This document shows positions 24,164 through 35,998 of a stretch of DNA of 64,000 nucleotides, in pieces. The notes beneath the pieces are model-generated. The model was not told the DNA's origin, made no database searches, and saw only the letters and a list, made by a program, of their open reading frames with translations. The DNA comes from Arthrinium phaeospermum (lineage: Eukaryota > Ascomycota > Sordariomycetes > Amphisphaeriales > Apiosporaceae): positions 1,488,001-1,552,000 of the forward strand of contig QYRS01000011.1 in assembly GCA_006503535.1 (NCBI GenBank), given 5' to 3'. Position numbers and translations under genes: made by a program. The first letter of the stretch is position 1, and the number at the start of each line of letters is the position of its first letter.

Positions 24164-25563
24164 AGCTCTTCGTCGCTTCCTTTGCCTGTCTCGTCGCTTT
24201 GTTTGGGCGAAACAAACACAAGCGGTGCTATGAGCATAGAGACTGCCCCGGTAAGTTTCATTCAGCGGTGTCTCATGGAGCGTTGTTCTGTAGGATTAGA
24301 CGGTGGAGTGGATGAGCCTCCGGCCAGAAAAGGCATGGCTTCGAAGCCGGTGGATGCGGCAAAGGCTCGGAGAGTGCTATTGGGCAACAGAGAGTTGCCT
24401 AACGGGTTTGTCGTAGGGGATTTTGGGTGCGGGTTGGTCAAGTATGACTGCTGTTGAGGGGAACTGTTGCACGCACGGGACCGCTGCCAAGATTGTATAA
24501 GTTGATTGGGGAGGAGCGGTGGCAGTATTGTTGTTTCCTTGTTTTTCCCCTGCCGTCCTGTCACTTCCACTCATGCCGTTGCGGAGAGGAAGGGGTCGGT
24601 ACAGCATTTGCATTTTGGTCGTGGAAAATGAGACGGCCACTACTACACCACGATACCCTTCTGTTCATTTGCTCTTATATTGTGTAGCAAGCCCGGCAGG
24701 GGTGAGGTTAGGATTGGCTAGTGGTTGTCAAAATGAATACATAAGTACTTAACCTGTCTATATACATCTATTAATATATAAACAAATAGAATGTGTCTGT
24801 TCTGTTCTACTCTGCTTTCTAGTGCCTTGTTGAAATCGAAGGGCTAAGCTCACCTGAGAATGTAGGGCAGTAGCAAGATGTTTAGGTACTAATCCGCATA
24901 CTAAGGCGGCATAATATACATTTCGAAATCCAGACTACCTATACTCGAGGCATGTACGTAATCTAAGTGCAGTATAAAGCTGTGGTGGAGACAGCTGAGG
25001 AGTGGAGCAGGCTGGAGAGAGCTTCTAACTTGAATACTGTAGCGGTACCCCGCCATTGCAGGTAGAGCTTGCCGCCTAATAACCCCCACCATCAACGTCG
25101 ATTTATCTTCAACCGTCAGCCTTGCACCGCAACTGCATCACCACATTTCCATCGGCGACTCTTCTTATTCTTTGTTTGTTTCCTCTTTTGGAAATAGCAT
25201 TTCTCCCCAAATTCTTGCACGATTGGTATGGGAGCCGACAGCGCTCAGGCGTATCGTTCTGTCCGACTTGATCGTGCCTGACCTGCAAGAAGTTCCTTGC
25301 GCTTCCATCCGTCGATTCAATTTCCCTCCCCCCCATCGTTACCTTCTTAGTACTTTCGGGCATACATACGATCGTCGTCGTAAAGCAAACCCCTTACGCC
25401 TTTCTCTTCGCCTCCTGCGCGAGTGAATAGTAACTTGCGACAATCACATTCCCAACCAACGAACAAACGAACGATCAAGCCATCAGAGGCACAAACCGCT
25501 TCTACCTCGGTGCCCCCTTCTTTTATCGCCGAATATCGATCGAGTCCCTTTCTGTCCATCGAG
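24164..25563. other. Intergenic region, MVP1 3' side to DCN1 5' side
   Basis: 1.4 kb between tandem genes. Holds the MVP1 3' untranslated region and the DCN1 promoter; AT-rich around 24740-24790. The 91-codon frame 24182-24457 is not supported. Pyrimidine-rich leader from about 25310 to 25560. Confidence 0.45.
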
Positions 25564-27825
25564 ATGCCGCTGTCGTCTGCGCACAGGGCCGCTGTGGCCG
25601 AGTTCATCGGGATCACGGGTGCAACTGAAAAGGTCGCCCAGAGAGTAGGTCCTTCTATTCCTTCCGGCCTTGTGCCCTTGGTGTCGGCGATGCCCTTTCT
25701 TGTTCGCGACGACACCTACGTCGTCACTGCCCAAGACATGTGCTAACTGTCCTACCCCAGTTTCTGAAGAGCTCCAGCTACAGGATGGACGAGGCCGTTG
25801 ATTCGTAAGTCAAACCATTCCGAGCGACCGATTTGTGATGTCTTGCGGCTTGGGCTGGTGTGATTGTGCTGTTCCAAACGATATCCGGCGAGAGCATGGG
25901 ATCCGAGGCGATGTCCCCCATCGATGGCGTGCAGGGAAACATGGAAGCATGTGGAAATGGTCGCCTCCATATCATTCGAGCTATCCAATGCAACAATGCT
26001 CAAATAGGATGCGTTCTGGAGAACCATCGTGCCGATCAAGCGCATGTGCGGTTGATAGTTACTTGGGATGAGAGAAGGCACCGTTGCCTCGTCGTCGTCC
26101 AGAGAATTTTGCCTTGGGATTTCCATTCGCCGTTGGGCGTCCCCGGGCATCAAGGCCTTTGACTATCAATCTTGCGGCTGAGTGGCCGCAATGAAGGCCT
26201 TCAAACCTCATACTAGGTGCAGGAAACTCAGCAACCCCGTCCATCTGACCAGGAGACCGTACTTGAAACGGTCCAGTCATGAAGATAGGGGCTGAACTGG
26301 ACTTCACTTTTGGTGTGGTGCGACCTAGTGATCACGCTCATCCCGGTTGTTGTACGCATTCAAGACATGGCACAATCATGTTGAGGTCACCAGCCTTGTC
26401 GGCGATGTGCTGAGCTATGGTGGTCTTGTCCATTGGTGCCAACCCGAGTTAGTTACCTGGGGGTCGGATACCAAAGCATCTTCCTATTGCCAGCCGCCAG
26501 TCGAAACAAACCCCACCGGCCTGTGTGCATTCGGAGCCCTTATCTGTGAAAAGACCAAGGTCTGCAATTATGCCACTACCCCTCGCATTCAAGTCGATCA
26601 ACCGAACTTGACGCTCATTTTCTCTCGACAGTGTGGTCATTGTCCAAATCCCACAACCCCCCCCCCCCTCTTCTCCCAAGTGGCATTTCCATTCCTCTCA
26701 CCTGCCAGAGCCTGCGTATACGCTACGATACCGGCACCATGTCATATGATTGGTATACGGGACGCTACATCTTCGGTCAGCCTGGCCCGAATTTGTACGT
26801 CTTGCAACTCATCACGTTACTAATCTTGGCAGCTTTTCTACGAAGCCGAACCAGCCTGCCGAACCAGCCTCATTGACCTCTTTAAAGCACAGCCTGAGCC
26901 GCAAGACCCATTCTGTTGATCCCCCGCGGTTGCACATTGCCATTGGCTGATAAATGATGTTTTCAGTTCTGTTACTGACTATAACTTTACTCTATAGGTT
27001 CTATTCTTCCGGAGCCAGTGGTGGCTCAGCTCCTAGCGTATCCCGCGAGTCTTCCCTGCAAAAGCAGTTCGAAACGCTGCGAGGTAGGGCCAAAGCAAGT
27101 TTACCCTTGGGTCGTATTACAATGGCTAATGTACTGAACAGACGCACAAGACGAGAAGGATAAGATGGGTCCAGACAGCACGATGAAGTACCTGGAGACT
27201 ATCGGAGTGAACTTGGAGGATGCCTCCATGTTCATCGTCATGGAGATCGTCAAGGCTGAGACCATCGGCGAGATCAAGAAGGATGGTTTCGTGTCAGGCT
27301 GGGCCGAAGCTGGGTAAGTTGTGTTCTGCTACTCATGCCCTACCCCTTGACTTTGAGGAAATGTCTAACATTTCCTATAGAGTTGACGGTAGCATTGCTT
27401 CTCAAACGAAGCATGTTTCCAACTTGGTGGCCAAGCTGTCCAAGGACAAGGAACTCTTCAAGAAGGTTGCCAAGCACGCCTTTGTAGCTGGCAAGGAACC
27501 CGACCAACGCGCCCTCGCCCTTGATAATGCCTTGTTGTACTGGACCATGCTGTTCGCCCCACCTGGCCGACCTTGGGTGGGCAAGCAAACGGGCATCGAT
27601 TTCTTTCCCCTGTGGACGCAGTACCTCAGAGAGAAGTGGCCTCGTACCGTCAGTCGCGACATGTGGAACCAGACGCTGCTCTTCGCCGAGAAGAGTTCTG
27701 ATGACGAGTCGCTCTCGTTCTGGAACCCTGAGGCTTCGTGGCCCAACGTCATCGACGACTTCGTTGCCTGGTTCAAGGCCAACCGCTCGCAAGATGGCGC
27801 CATGGAGGTCGACCAGTCCGCCTAG
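25564..27825 (+). CDS. DCN1: Defective-in-cullin-neddylation protein Dcn1
   Basis: Five exons: 25564..25644, 25761..25804, 26998..27083, 27142..27313, 27381..27825; 275 aa. Exons 1-2 encode the N-terminal UBA-like segment (HRAAVAEFIGITGATEKVAQR then FLKSSSYRMDEAVDS). A phase-2 junction (TC/G) leads across a 1.19-kb intron into FYSSGASGG, then the PONY/DCUN1 domain (about residues 65-265: TMKYLETIGVNLEDASMFIVMEIVK, GFVSGWAEAGVDG, ALALDNALLYWTMLF, FPLWTQYLREKWPRTVSRDMWNQTLLF, WPNVIDDFVAWF). Dcn1 is a scaffold E3 that promotes Nedd8 transfer from Ubc12 to cullins, activating SCF-type ubiquitin ligases. Acidic C-terminus. Family assignment is secure; the odd point is the second intron. Confidence 0.93.
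25805..26997 (+). other. Unusually long (1193 nt) intron of DCN1
   Basis: GTAAGT donor at 25805 and CTATAG acceptor at 26997, joined in phase 2. Other introns in the window are mostly 50-120 nt. It contains a run of 12 C (26657-26668) and frames of about 100-150 codons on both strands that I do not recognise. No exon that would insert in phase between AVDS and FYSSG was found. Confidence 0.7.
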
Positions 27826-28751
27826 AATGGGAATCCAGTCGAGCGTCCGAGTTGGCGGAAGCGGCAGCGACGTCAGTAACTCTTATGATCCAGAGTGTCG
27901 CAACTATTGCATGTTGCGGTAGAACCAACGGTCCGGCCCATAGATAGACATTGCTGGACGCACTTACTTGCATACAGCCCTATAGCGAGCGAGCAAAGGG
28001 GCCAATAAGCGGAATACTACACTGAACTCGGCTGGGACTGCCACGCTGGCGACAATAGTCGCGATGAAGCCAACACAGTCCCACCTTGAGAACACAGATA
28101 CAGACAACAGCAGATAGAACTAGCTGATTGACATGAATGATGACGACCATACTCACATCTATGAAGATTCGTGAATGTTTAAGGACACACTGTCACGCCC
28201 AATTCCTGACCTACGTTTTGGGTGTCGAGAATAAATAGGGACCTCAGAGGTGTTCATTATAATCTTGATTTTCGTAGATTACTTCCGGCAAGCCTATGCA
28301 ATTGGCGAGATACTCTCCTTCTTGCCTGTATCTTTATGTACATAACCCAAAACTTGCTTCGACTGCCGCGCCATCTAGAAAGAGGAGTGGCGGTACAACC
28401 CATCTTTGTACAAATCTCCATGGTATATCGTACAATTCAGCGAGACCTTGTTGGATACATTCCAAACTGTATAACACCGGGCGTTCAAGCTGCCATTGCT
28501 AACTGAGGCTTTCTGGCCCAGTTCGGTTTTACCCCATTTGCCCATCTCAATGACAAAACCATCGTCGAAACTGTCTCGTAGCTTTGCTCGATGTGTTGGC
28601 ATACGACCCTTGTCGCTTTCTTCGTCTTGGGGTCTTCATTCACTTTTCTCTCCCTACATCGTCGCTTTCCGTGGCCGCCCATTCGTGCGTGCGTGCTGTG
28701 CGTTGCGTGCTGTGCTCTAGATCGCATCAGATCAGATCGGATCAGACCGGC
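27826..28751. other. Convergent 3' regions, DCN1 / MRP17
   Basis: About 0.9 kb between convergent genes. No gene seen. Close to the MRP17 stop there is a short imperfect repeat of GATCAGATCGGATCAGA type (about 28721-28755). Confidence 0.45.
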
Positions 28752-29434
28752 TCAGACCCTCTTCTCGTCGCCCATGCCGAGGCGCTGCCAGCCGATGGCG
28801 CCGATGCGGCTCATGGTGTCGAGCTTGCCGTCGCCGAGCTTGACGCTGGTGTGGCGGATCATGCGGGGGTCGTTGCGCAGGACCTTGGAGACGGACTTCT
28901 GGGTGTCGACGCTGGCGTCGTAGCGCATGGCGAAGTAGTGGCCCGTCGAGTGCCGCATCTGGTGCGCCGACACGGCCCGCGGCAGCGAGAAGACGCCCCA
29001 GTTGGACAGGCCGCGGATCACGCCGCGCTCGCGGAGGATGAGGGCGCCGGTCGTGGAGACGATTCTGTTGAGGGGTGAGGTGTGCGTGTTAGTTCCTCCG
29101 TCCCTTTTTTCGTACTTTTGGATGGGTGATGAGACTAGGGTCCAGTTACGTACTCCTTCACCTCAGCAAGGTTGCCGGGTCGGACCTGGGTTGCGATATC
29201 GTGTTAGTCGTGATGCTTTGTCCACAGTTGTCTGCTATTGCGATTTCTTGTCTCCACTGGAGACTGGCCGCTGGAGACTGGCCGCTGGGTGCAAGTCTTC
29301 GAATACCCTGACCTCCCCCGGTATCTCGAAAAAGCCCAGGCCTAGCCGGTCCATGGTCGCATCCGCCAGTCGGTCGCAGGACGGGAAGAGGAGCAATTAA
29401 TTTAACTCACAATGCCAATCAGCTCGTACAGCAT
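28752..29434 (-). CDS. MRP17: Mitochondrial small-subunit ribosomal protein bS6m (Mrp17)
   Basis: Three exons on the minus strand: 29434..29411 (eight codons, MLYELIGI), 29185..29154 and 29064..28752; 122 aa. Donors GTGAGT and GTACGT, both CAG acceptors. Joined product starts MLYELIGIVRPGNLAEVKE, the S6 beta-strand core, followed by TTGALILRERGVIRGLSNWG and VSAHQMRHSTGHYFAMRYDAS, characteristic of fungal mitochondrial S6. It is a structural component of the mitoribosome small subunit. No separate presequence is visible, as is common for this protein. Intron 1 (225 nt) carries a 14-bp tandem duplication at 29257-29284. Confidence 0.92.
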
Positions 29435-31258
29435 CTTTGCGTTGGTCTGTTTGGGTTCCCCGTCGGTCTATTGTATCATGCTGCAGCTGTCTGTATGGGT
29501 TTATCGTCGTCGTCGTCGTCAATCTGTCGTCTTGTCCTTCCGGCGGGCGGCTTTTTGCTGGGAAGCGCAGGCCAGGGTTATGATGGAGCAAAGCGGCTTT
29601 GGAGGTTCGAAATTTCGGCGGAGCATCGGCATCTGATTTGTCCGACCGATGGCGAGCCCAAGCAACCACGGCCCGCGCTGCTGCTGTCAAGCTCCCCCAA
29701 CTCCTGGTCCTTATTCCCTGCTCCCACCACTCCCCCTCGATGCGGGCGGGTATGCACTAAAAACTTCTAGGCGGTACAGTAGGTACCTCTTACCAAATTA
29801 GAAACACTTCAGCAGGTACTTTGACGCAATGACAGCCCAGTCGTCGATGTGGGGGACAGGGGAGGATAGCAGCAGCAAGCCGTACCCCCAATACCTAAGC
29901 GCCTGTCTGGCTCTCCTAGATACTTCAACAGATGGCATTGATTCCAAATTAATGCTCCTGTTCTCTGTACCATAGATTGTGCGGAATATCGTGCTTACTG
30001 CATTACTGCAACGCCGTAGAGTCGCGGTGACTTCTGCAGCCGCAGCTGCTCGCTCTTATTGGTCATCCAATAACGCCGGTACGTATGCCCACATCATGAT
30101 CAGCGGTCATACAGCTTAGGCTAAGTAGGATGGATAGGCTTGCAACATGTAGGATCTCGGTATTATGCGTGCAGAAGTGCGTGTCCTGTCCAACAGCGCA
30201 TAGCTTATCTCCATACACAGCCGAATGATCCGAGAAATGCAAATAGATTATGTCGCTTCTTACCCAGACGGCAAATCTGACTGTGACGTGCACCCTATTG
30301 TCGAATACTGATGCCACATGCTCTCAAGCTGGCATCACATTAAATGCGCATACGATACAGCAAGTGGATGAGAAATACGGAGAGAAACCATTCTCATGAT
30401 TAGGTATGATGCATGCTCGATTCGCTTTGCTCTATAACTGCTTATGTACTCGTACAATATCAGGTCTGCTTCTCACTTCTAGACGCCCCCAACGCCGAAG
30501 GTGTGTTGCCAACCAACGGTGTGCCGGCCTGCGCAAACCCATTGGCTTGCGATAAGCAATATGCCCATTGCGGCTGGAGAAAGGCGTGGGGGGGAGAAAA
30601 GTCGAGGAGATGCAGATAGGTGGTGCAGAGCAAAGGCCTTGCTTCAACCCTTCCCTCAACTTGTGTTCCTCCCCACTTCCCACTCTAGGTATGCTGCCAG
30701 GACGAACCGGAGGGAAAAAGGCAACGACACAACAAAAAAACGAATCCTTCCGCGGGGGTATTCTCTAAAAAAGCAAATGTCCGTTCCTCCGTGGTGCTGT
30801 TTTGGTTCTTGCTTTGCCCAGCAGAAACGCAATGTGACTGGGCAGAAACACGCAGAAAAAGGGAAAAGCAACCGTAGAACGCCCCGTGCCCTTGTCCGTA
30901 TGTACCGTTTACGCAATCCATGCGCATTGCGCTCTGCGCGTCTCGAAATGCAGGTGTCGCCTGTGAATTAGGTGTGGTGTGCAGTTGTTTGTATGCCAAC
31001 ACTGCAGACCCGGTGGGTATCATCTGTTGTTCCGCCCATGCAGGAACCATGAAAATGCCGTGCCGTCTCTTCGTCAGCTATCAAAGCACAAAGAGCAGCA
31101 TGGGTGAATGTCGGTCATGACTTGAGACCGTGCTGGCGGAATCGAGAGTTCTCATTAATAGGCGGTGTCGCGGATGAAACGAGGCAAATGGTTTCGCGAA
31201 GGCATGAAAGTTCAAAGAGGGGTCTGGCACGCCGTGGAGTGGGAGACTCTCGCCAACT
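29435..31258. other. 1.8-kb intergenic region
   Basis: Between the MRP17 start and the 3' end of the next minus-strand gene. No supported gene; frames of 60-156 codons (for example 30501-30971) lack family similarity. Probably the MRP17 promoter and the long 3' flank of the neighbour. Confidence 0.45.
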
Positions 31259-33683
31259 CTACGAGTCTGAGTCATCGGCCATGACTTTGCTCTCCATTTT
31301 ATTCCATGCATCTTCGATTCGATCACTGCCCGCTCAGTTAGCATATGTATTCACTGTAAGATAATATAATAAAGGGGAGAATAAACGCATACCTAGAGCT
31401 CTTAACTAGCTGCACGCCTTTCCTACGAGAGAAGCTCAGGAAGCGCTTCAGCGTCCGATCGCGCTTGAAGTGGACTAGGATGTTACGGCGGTCTGTCTTC
31501 GTCTCGACAATGACCTTGAGGCAATCCTTGGCGTAGAACACTTCTACAATATCATCCAGCTTCAGATCGAATGTGATGTGCTGCTGATAATATCCCCAGG
31601 TGACCTTCGGATGAACATCGCGAAGAACCTGGTGCTCGAACATGCTCTTCTCTTGGCTCCACGTCCAGTATTGGGTGATCTCAGTGCTCGTCGTCAGCTC
31701 GCTGGTCTTGATCTGATAGATGCGGAAGTCCAGGTGCATGATGCGGCCAGCCGAAAAGGAATCGGTTGACGTGTATCCATCGTGGTCCAGGTCGTCCACC
31801 TCAGGCTCTGGCTCGGCCTTTACAGGCATAGGTGCAGCCCCCTGTCCTTGAACTTGCTGGGCGTGCTGGGCTTGCGCAATTGCGAATGCCTGCGCCTGTT
31901 GCGCCTGCTGCGCCTGTGCGAGGGCCTGGGCTTGGGCATGAGGATGCATACCACCGGCTGAGGCGGCCATAGCATCGGCTTCGAGCCGCAATCGCTTGGA
32001 CTGCCGTGGTGTTAATGGGTCGAGATATTCTTGCCGCTGCTGCGGGTGCTGGTGCATAGTATGGTAATGCTCGATCATGGACGGATCACCACCCATGTCC
32101 ACCTGGCTGATCCGACGGCCCTTGCGGCGCATGTCGCCGACGCTCGATTCGCGCTTGATCTTGCTATTCTTGATCTTGTCCGGATTCTTCTCGCCGACCT
32201 TGTATCCCGAAGGACGGCCAATATTGCCGAACCCGTGCTTCTCTCGCAGAGCCTTCAGCTTGTAGTCGTGGTACAGATCATGCGTGTACTTGGACAAGCT
32301 GAACTTGTCACCCTGGTCCCGAGCAACCTCGAACATGCGCTGTCGGAGCCACTCCAGGGGCGTCACATCCAGATCAAACTTCTTCAGCTCTTCATGCACA
32401 TTGACCAGGCGGAACTGGGTGTCGTAATTGATGAACGTCTTGTAAAACTTCTTCATCATTTCCTTGCCGACGTACTGGTACGGGTGGAAATCACCGTCCT
32501 TGAGGAAGTCCACAACAGCCTGGCCCCGATTAACCTGTCGATTCGCAAGAAATACGGTGTGGCGAACGGCGTCAGGGGTACGACGCAGAGTATCCAGCTT
32601 CTCCTGCCACTTCTCCAACTGTGGCACAATGATGTCTTCCAGAGGCTCCCATTCAGGGTCCCAGTACGGGTGGTTCTTATCGATTCTCTCCAGAGGCACA
32701 CCTTCGTACATGGGTGGCTCAACGTACTTCTGGCCGTCGTGCTTGAGAATCAGGGTGTCCTTGTTGATCTCGGTCATGTCGGGAGGTACGGCAGCCTCTG
32801 CAGATGTGGCCTGGCTACGACCACTCGGCAGCGAGCGTCGGCCAGAGGGAGAACGGGGCTTGGACTCGATAGGAGTCTCTTGCTTCGCTGGCATGGGTGT
32901 CAGTGAAAATTTTACTAGAGCGCGTGAAATGAAATTTGACTTACGACTACCGCGATTACCGGCAAAGCTGGGTAGGGAATGACGCTGTTTAGGCTTCAGA
33001 GGTCGCTGCTCATCCGCCTTTCTGGGACGGTAGGCAAGGGAAGCCTCGGAGTCGTCAGCATCCACATCGTGGCCATTGGGGCCATGCCTGGGAAGACCGG
33101 TTCTCTGGGTTGATCTGCCATTGGGCTCGGCGTCATCCATGGGCTGGTAACCCTTGCCCAATAAGTTTCCAGGGTCGGCGTGATGCTCTTCGTCGTCCTC
33201 TCGGCGCGAGCGAGGCCGGGCGTTGATACTGGTCCAGCCACCACCACCTCCGTTTTGCTGGTGCGTTATCTCTCGAATGGATGCACGACGGGTTCGGCCC
33301 TGGCCGTTCATCTTGCCAGATTCTCTGCGCTCCATCTCCATCTGGTCGTGCGCGGCGCGTTGGTCCTCCAGCCGACGTTGAGCCTGGACAGTTTCCTGCT
33401 TGTCCTTGTACTCCTGGGCGACACGTGCCTGCTCCTGCTGGTGGTATTTAATGGCCGTGTCAAGCGCGTGGAACTCGTTTTCCAGGTATGAGCGACGCGC
33501 AATCAAGTCAGCGAGCTTATCGTTGTACTCGTTGTGCCGATGTGCGTAACGGTTGTAGAGATCTGTATCCTCCTTCTCACGCGACGTCTTAATGTCCTGT
33601 GGACGACTAGGCTGGATCTCCCGAGGCTGAACAGGGCGCTCTCTCTCGCGCTCCCTCTCCAATACTTCCTTCTTTGCCGACAT
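31259..33683 (-). CDS. Conserved fungal protein of unknown function with Ala/Gln-rich tract
   Basis: Three exons on the minus strand: 33683..32945, 32887..31393, 31325..31259; 766 aa. The middle junction removes a 57-nt stop-free intron (GTAAGT donor, CTGAC branch point, CCAG acceptor). The last intron (GTATGC...GGCAG) leads to a short exon ending in DRIEDAWNKMESKVMADDSDS. Order: basic N-terminus with coiled-coil potential (residues 35-115), disordered basic middle, a well-folded segment at about 280-470 (PYWDPEWEPLEDIIVPQLEKW, FHPYQYVGKEMMKKFYKTF, LRQRMFEVARDQGDKFSLSKYTHDLYHDYKLKALREKHGFGNIG), a bipartite-like basic stretch, an Ala/Gln-rich tract at about 575-620, and a C-terminal strand-rich domain (HLDFRIYQIKTSELTTSTEITQ split from FDLKLDDIVEVFYAKDCLKV). 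It looks nuclear and regulatory, but I cannot name it. It is preceded by a very long gene-free region. Confidence 0.85.
32888..32944 (-). other. 57-nt intron with no stop and length divisible by three
   Basis: On the minus strand it begins GTAAGT and ends ATGCCAG, with a CTGAC branch-like site 12 nt before the end. Retention would add 19 residues in frame, so both forms would be translatable. Confidence 0.75.
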
Positions 33684-34161
33684 AGTCGTCCAGGCAGAGG
33701 AGGGGTGGTGGAATCAGAGAGAGAAAACTGTATCGGCCCTCCTGTAGCCAGCCCTACCTAAGGTTTGGGTTGTCAGTAGTTGGCTTTGAGTATGTGGTCA
33801 GATGCCGAAGCCTAAGTATATGTAGGTGGGAAACGTGCGCCTAATCGAGGTGAGAGGCAACGGGCCCACATGGAACGGGAATGCATGGAAAATGGGGAGA
33901 GTAACAAATAAGGGAAGGGATACAGCAATAACAAGCTGTACGATAGTCAACTGGAAATTGAGAGATAGTGGTGGATATAGCACATGTCCGTCCATGTGAT
34001 AGTGACGACGGACGACAAATATGGCCCCACGTTGCCTTGGCACCTTGACATATGGAGGAATAGTGCAAGATGTCAAGAAAACAATGGAGTCAGGGTCGCA
34101 AAGGTAACGGGGCCTAGTATATGAATGAAAGGAGGGGATGGAAAAGGCGCCGCCGCTGCTT

Positions 34162-34184
34162 TGCTGTGCTGTGCTGTGCTGTGC
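34162..34184. repeat. Pentanucleotide tandem repeat (TGCTG type)
   Basis: Consecutive copies of a TGTGC/TGCTG-phase pentamer, with a shorter related run about 30 bp downstream (34211-34221). A simple repeat in non-coding DNA. Confidence 0.7.
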
Positions 34185-35980
34185 CGCGTCCTATTGGGAT
34201 GTGCAGTGCGGTGCTGTGCTGACAAGGAAATGAGATGCGATGGGAGAAAGGGTGGTTGATTGCAATAATGCAGCAGAATAGCAGCGACAGAGGAAGTTGC
34301 TGACGTCGCAAGGCTTGGTTCGGATGTGTTCCAATATGCATGGTACGTATGTACTTACCAGACAAAAATACACCCGATGTCAGAGGATGGGGATGGGCAT
34401 GTATGTAGGTAGTCTGGGCAGAGCGCTCGTATAACGCGTCAATCACGGAGCGCGCAGTGAGGTGTAGGTGAGGGAGGTGTGTATGTGGTGAAATGCGTAC
34501 TAGGGACGGAGAAAAAAGTGGTGCAGATGCAGAGCTGTACTGCAGCATTACCTACCAACAGTGCAGTGTTGGGTTCGGGGGTATAAGGAACTGTAGGGTC
34601 CTTTGGGGCGAGTGGAGAGTGTAGCGAGGGAAAAAATCCCAGCAGGCAAAAGAAGCAGAGATGGATAGAGAGAAAAGAAAGCGATGCCTACATACCTAGC
34701 TTGGACTCCGACAGGTAGCTGTAGCTATAGGGAACTCACTAGTCGGTTGGTGACGACAGCTATTGACGTTGGATGTCCGTCCGATAAGCCGACCTAGTCA
34801 ATGTATATCAAGACTGGTTGGGGCGCTCATGAAACCTCGGACGGAATGTCGTAGTGTTGATGTTGGCGTATTGGGGATTTGTTGATGGCAGCCTGTTTTT
34901 TTCTTCTTCCTCGCTGCTCCCATAGATCCGATCCCGTGGGCTGTCGATAAAACTTGACAAAGGGAGAGAGAGGGAAGGGGGAGGAAAAGAGTGAAGGATT
35001 GAATGACGGCCCTTGCAATAGTGAACTAAACTGCCCGACTATGCGAGGGGGGGAGCCTAATAATCGTCAAGTAAAGTTAGTGAGGGCGTGCACTGATCAA
35101 TCCAGGGTGAGACTTTATGCGAATTTAATCAGAAAGCCAACCTTATAGGCAAGGCAGATGTGAAATAGTCGGGTACCTCAGAGTATGTAGTGCGGAAAAG
35201 GATGGGGCTTGTATCCAACGTGTTGTTGACATGCTACCGGGGGCAGGTGCGAGTGTGCGAAGAGTGTACCTCAGGTAGTGCGGATGGGACAATGACAACG
35301 GGGACGGAATATCGAATGGACTAGGCAGGCTATTCTCAGTCACTTACCCTTTGGGTTACTATGCTTCGATCGTCGATAGAAATGTGGGAATGAGAGAATA
35401 ACAGTGAAAAGCAGCGCAGAGCAACAACAATATGATGGATGATATGTGTGTCCTTGGCCCTCTCTCCTGTTTTGATTCTGATATAAGACCAGACAGACCA
35501 GACTCGCTTCTTATGCACTACGCCGCCATGCACTAGGTAGACTAATAATGAGCGATAAATCAGTCATCTATCAGCGGTCCCATATAGATAGACGTGGCAC
35601 TGTCGGGAGGATGGGGGGAGGGGAGGTGTCAGGGTGAGTGTGAATGTGTGTGTGTGTTGGTTTTTGGTCTGGTATCCCCGAGGGAGGTATGTATGAATCG
35701 ACGAGGGCGGATAGGCAGGCAGGTGTGCACAGATGGGCGCGCGCGCGGAGGGATGGGGTATGACGGGCTAGATGAATGGAATTTGGAAAGTCGCGATGAT
35801 GTGATGCGACTGATCGCTTTGGGGGAAATTAGTCCGACTTGGGATGATTTACCTGTTGGGCCCGAGTAGATAGGATACCGTAGCTTAGATGACCTGGGAA
35901 GATGGGAAGAATAGGGAAACAGAAATAGGCGGGCAGGGGGGGTGTGGACTAGATTACGGGAGATACCTACGCACATATAC

Positions 35981-35998
35981 GTATACATATATGTATAC
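35981..35998. repeat. 18-bp perfect palindrome
   Basis: GTATACATATATGTATAC reads the same on both strands. It sits in the long gene-free region and could be a chance AT-rich palindrome, a protein-binding site or a hairpin. Confidence 0.7.

Noticed and set aside
24182..24457. 91-codon frame just after MVP1
   Set aside because: Lies in the expected 3' untranslated region and shows no similarity I recognise.
26347..26823. Possible nested gene in the long DCN1 intron
   Set aside because: The 158-codon frame starts at a non-ATG codon and matches nothing I know; kept only as a reason to inspect the intron.
32031..32906. 291-codon plus-strand open frame
   Set aside because: Antisense to the folded segment of the Ala/Gln-rich protein gene; Leu/Val-rich composition is typical of the complement of such coding DNA.
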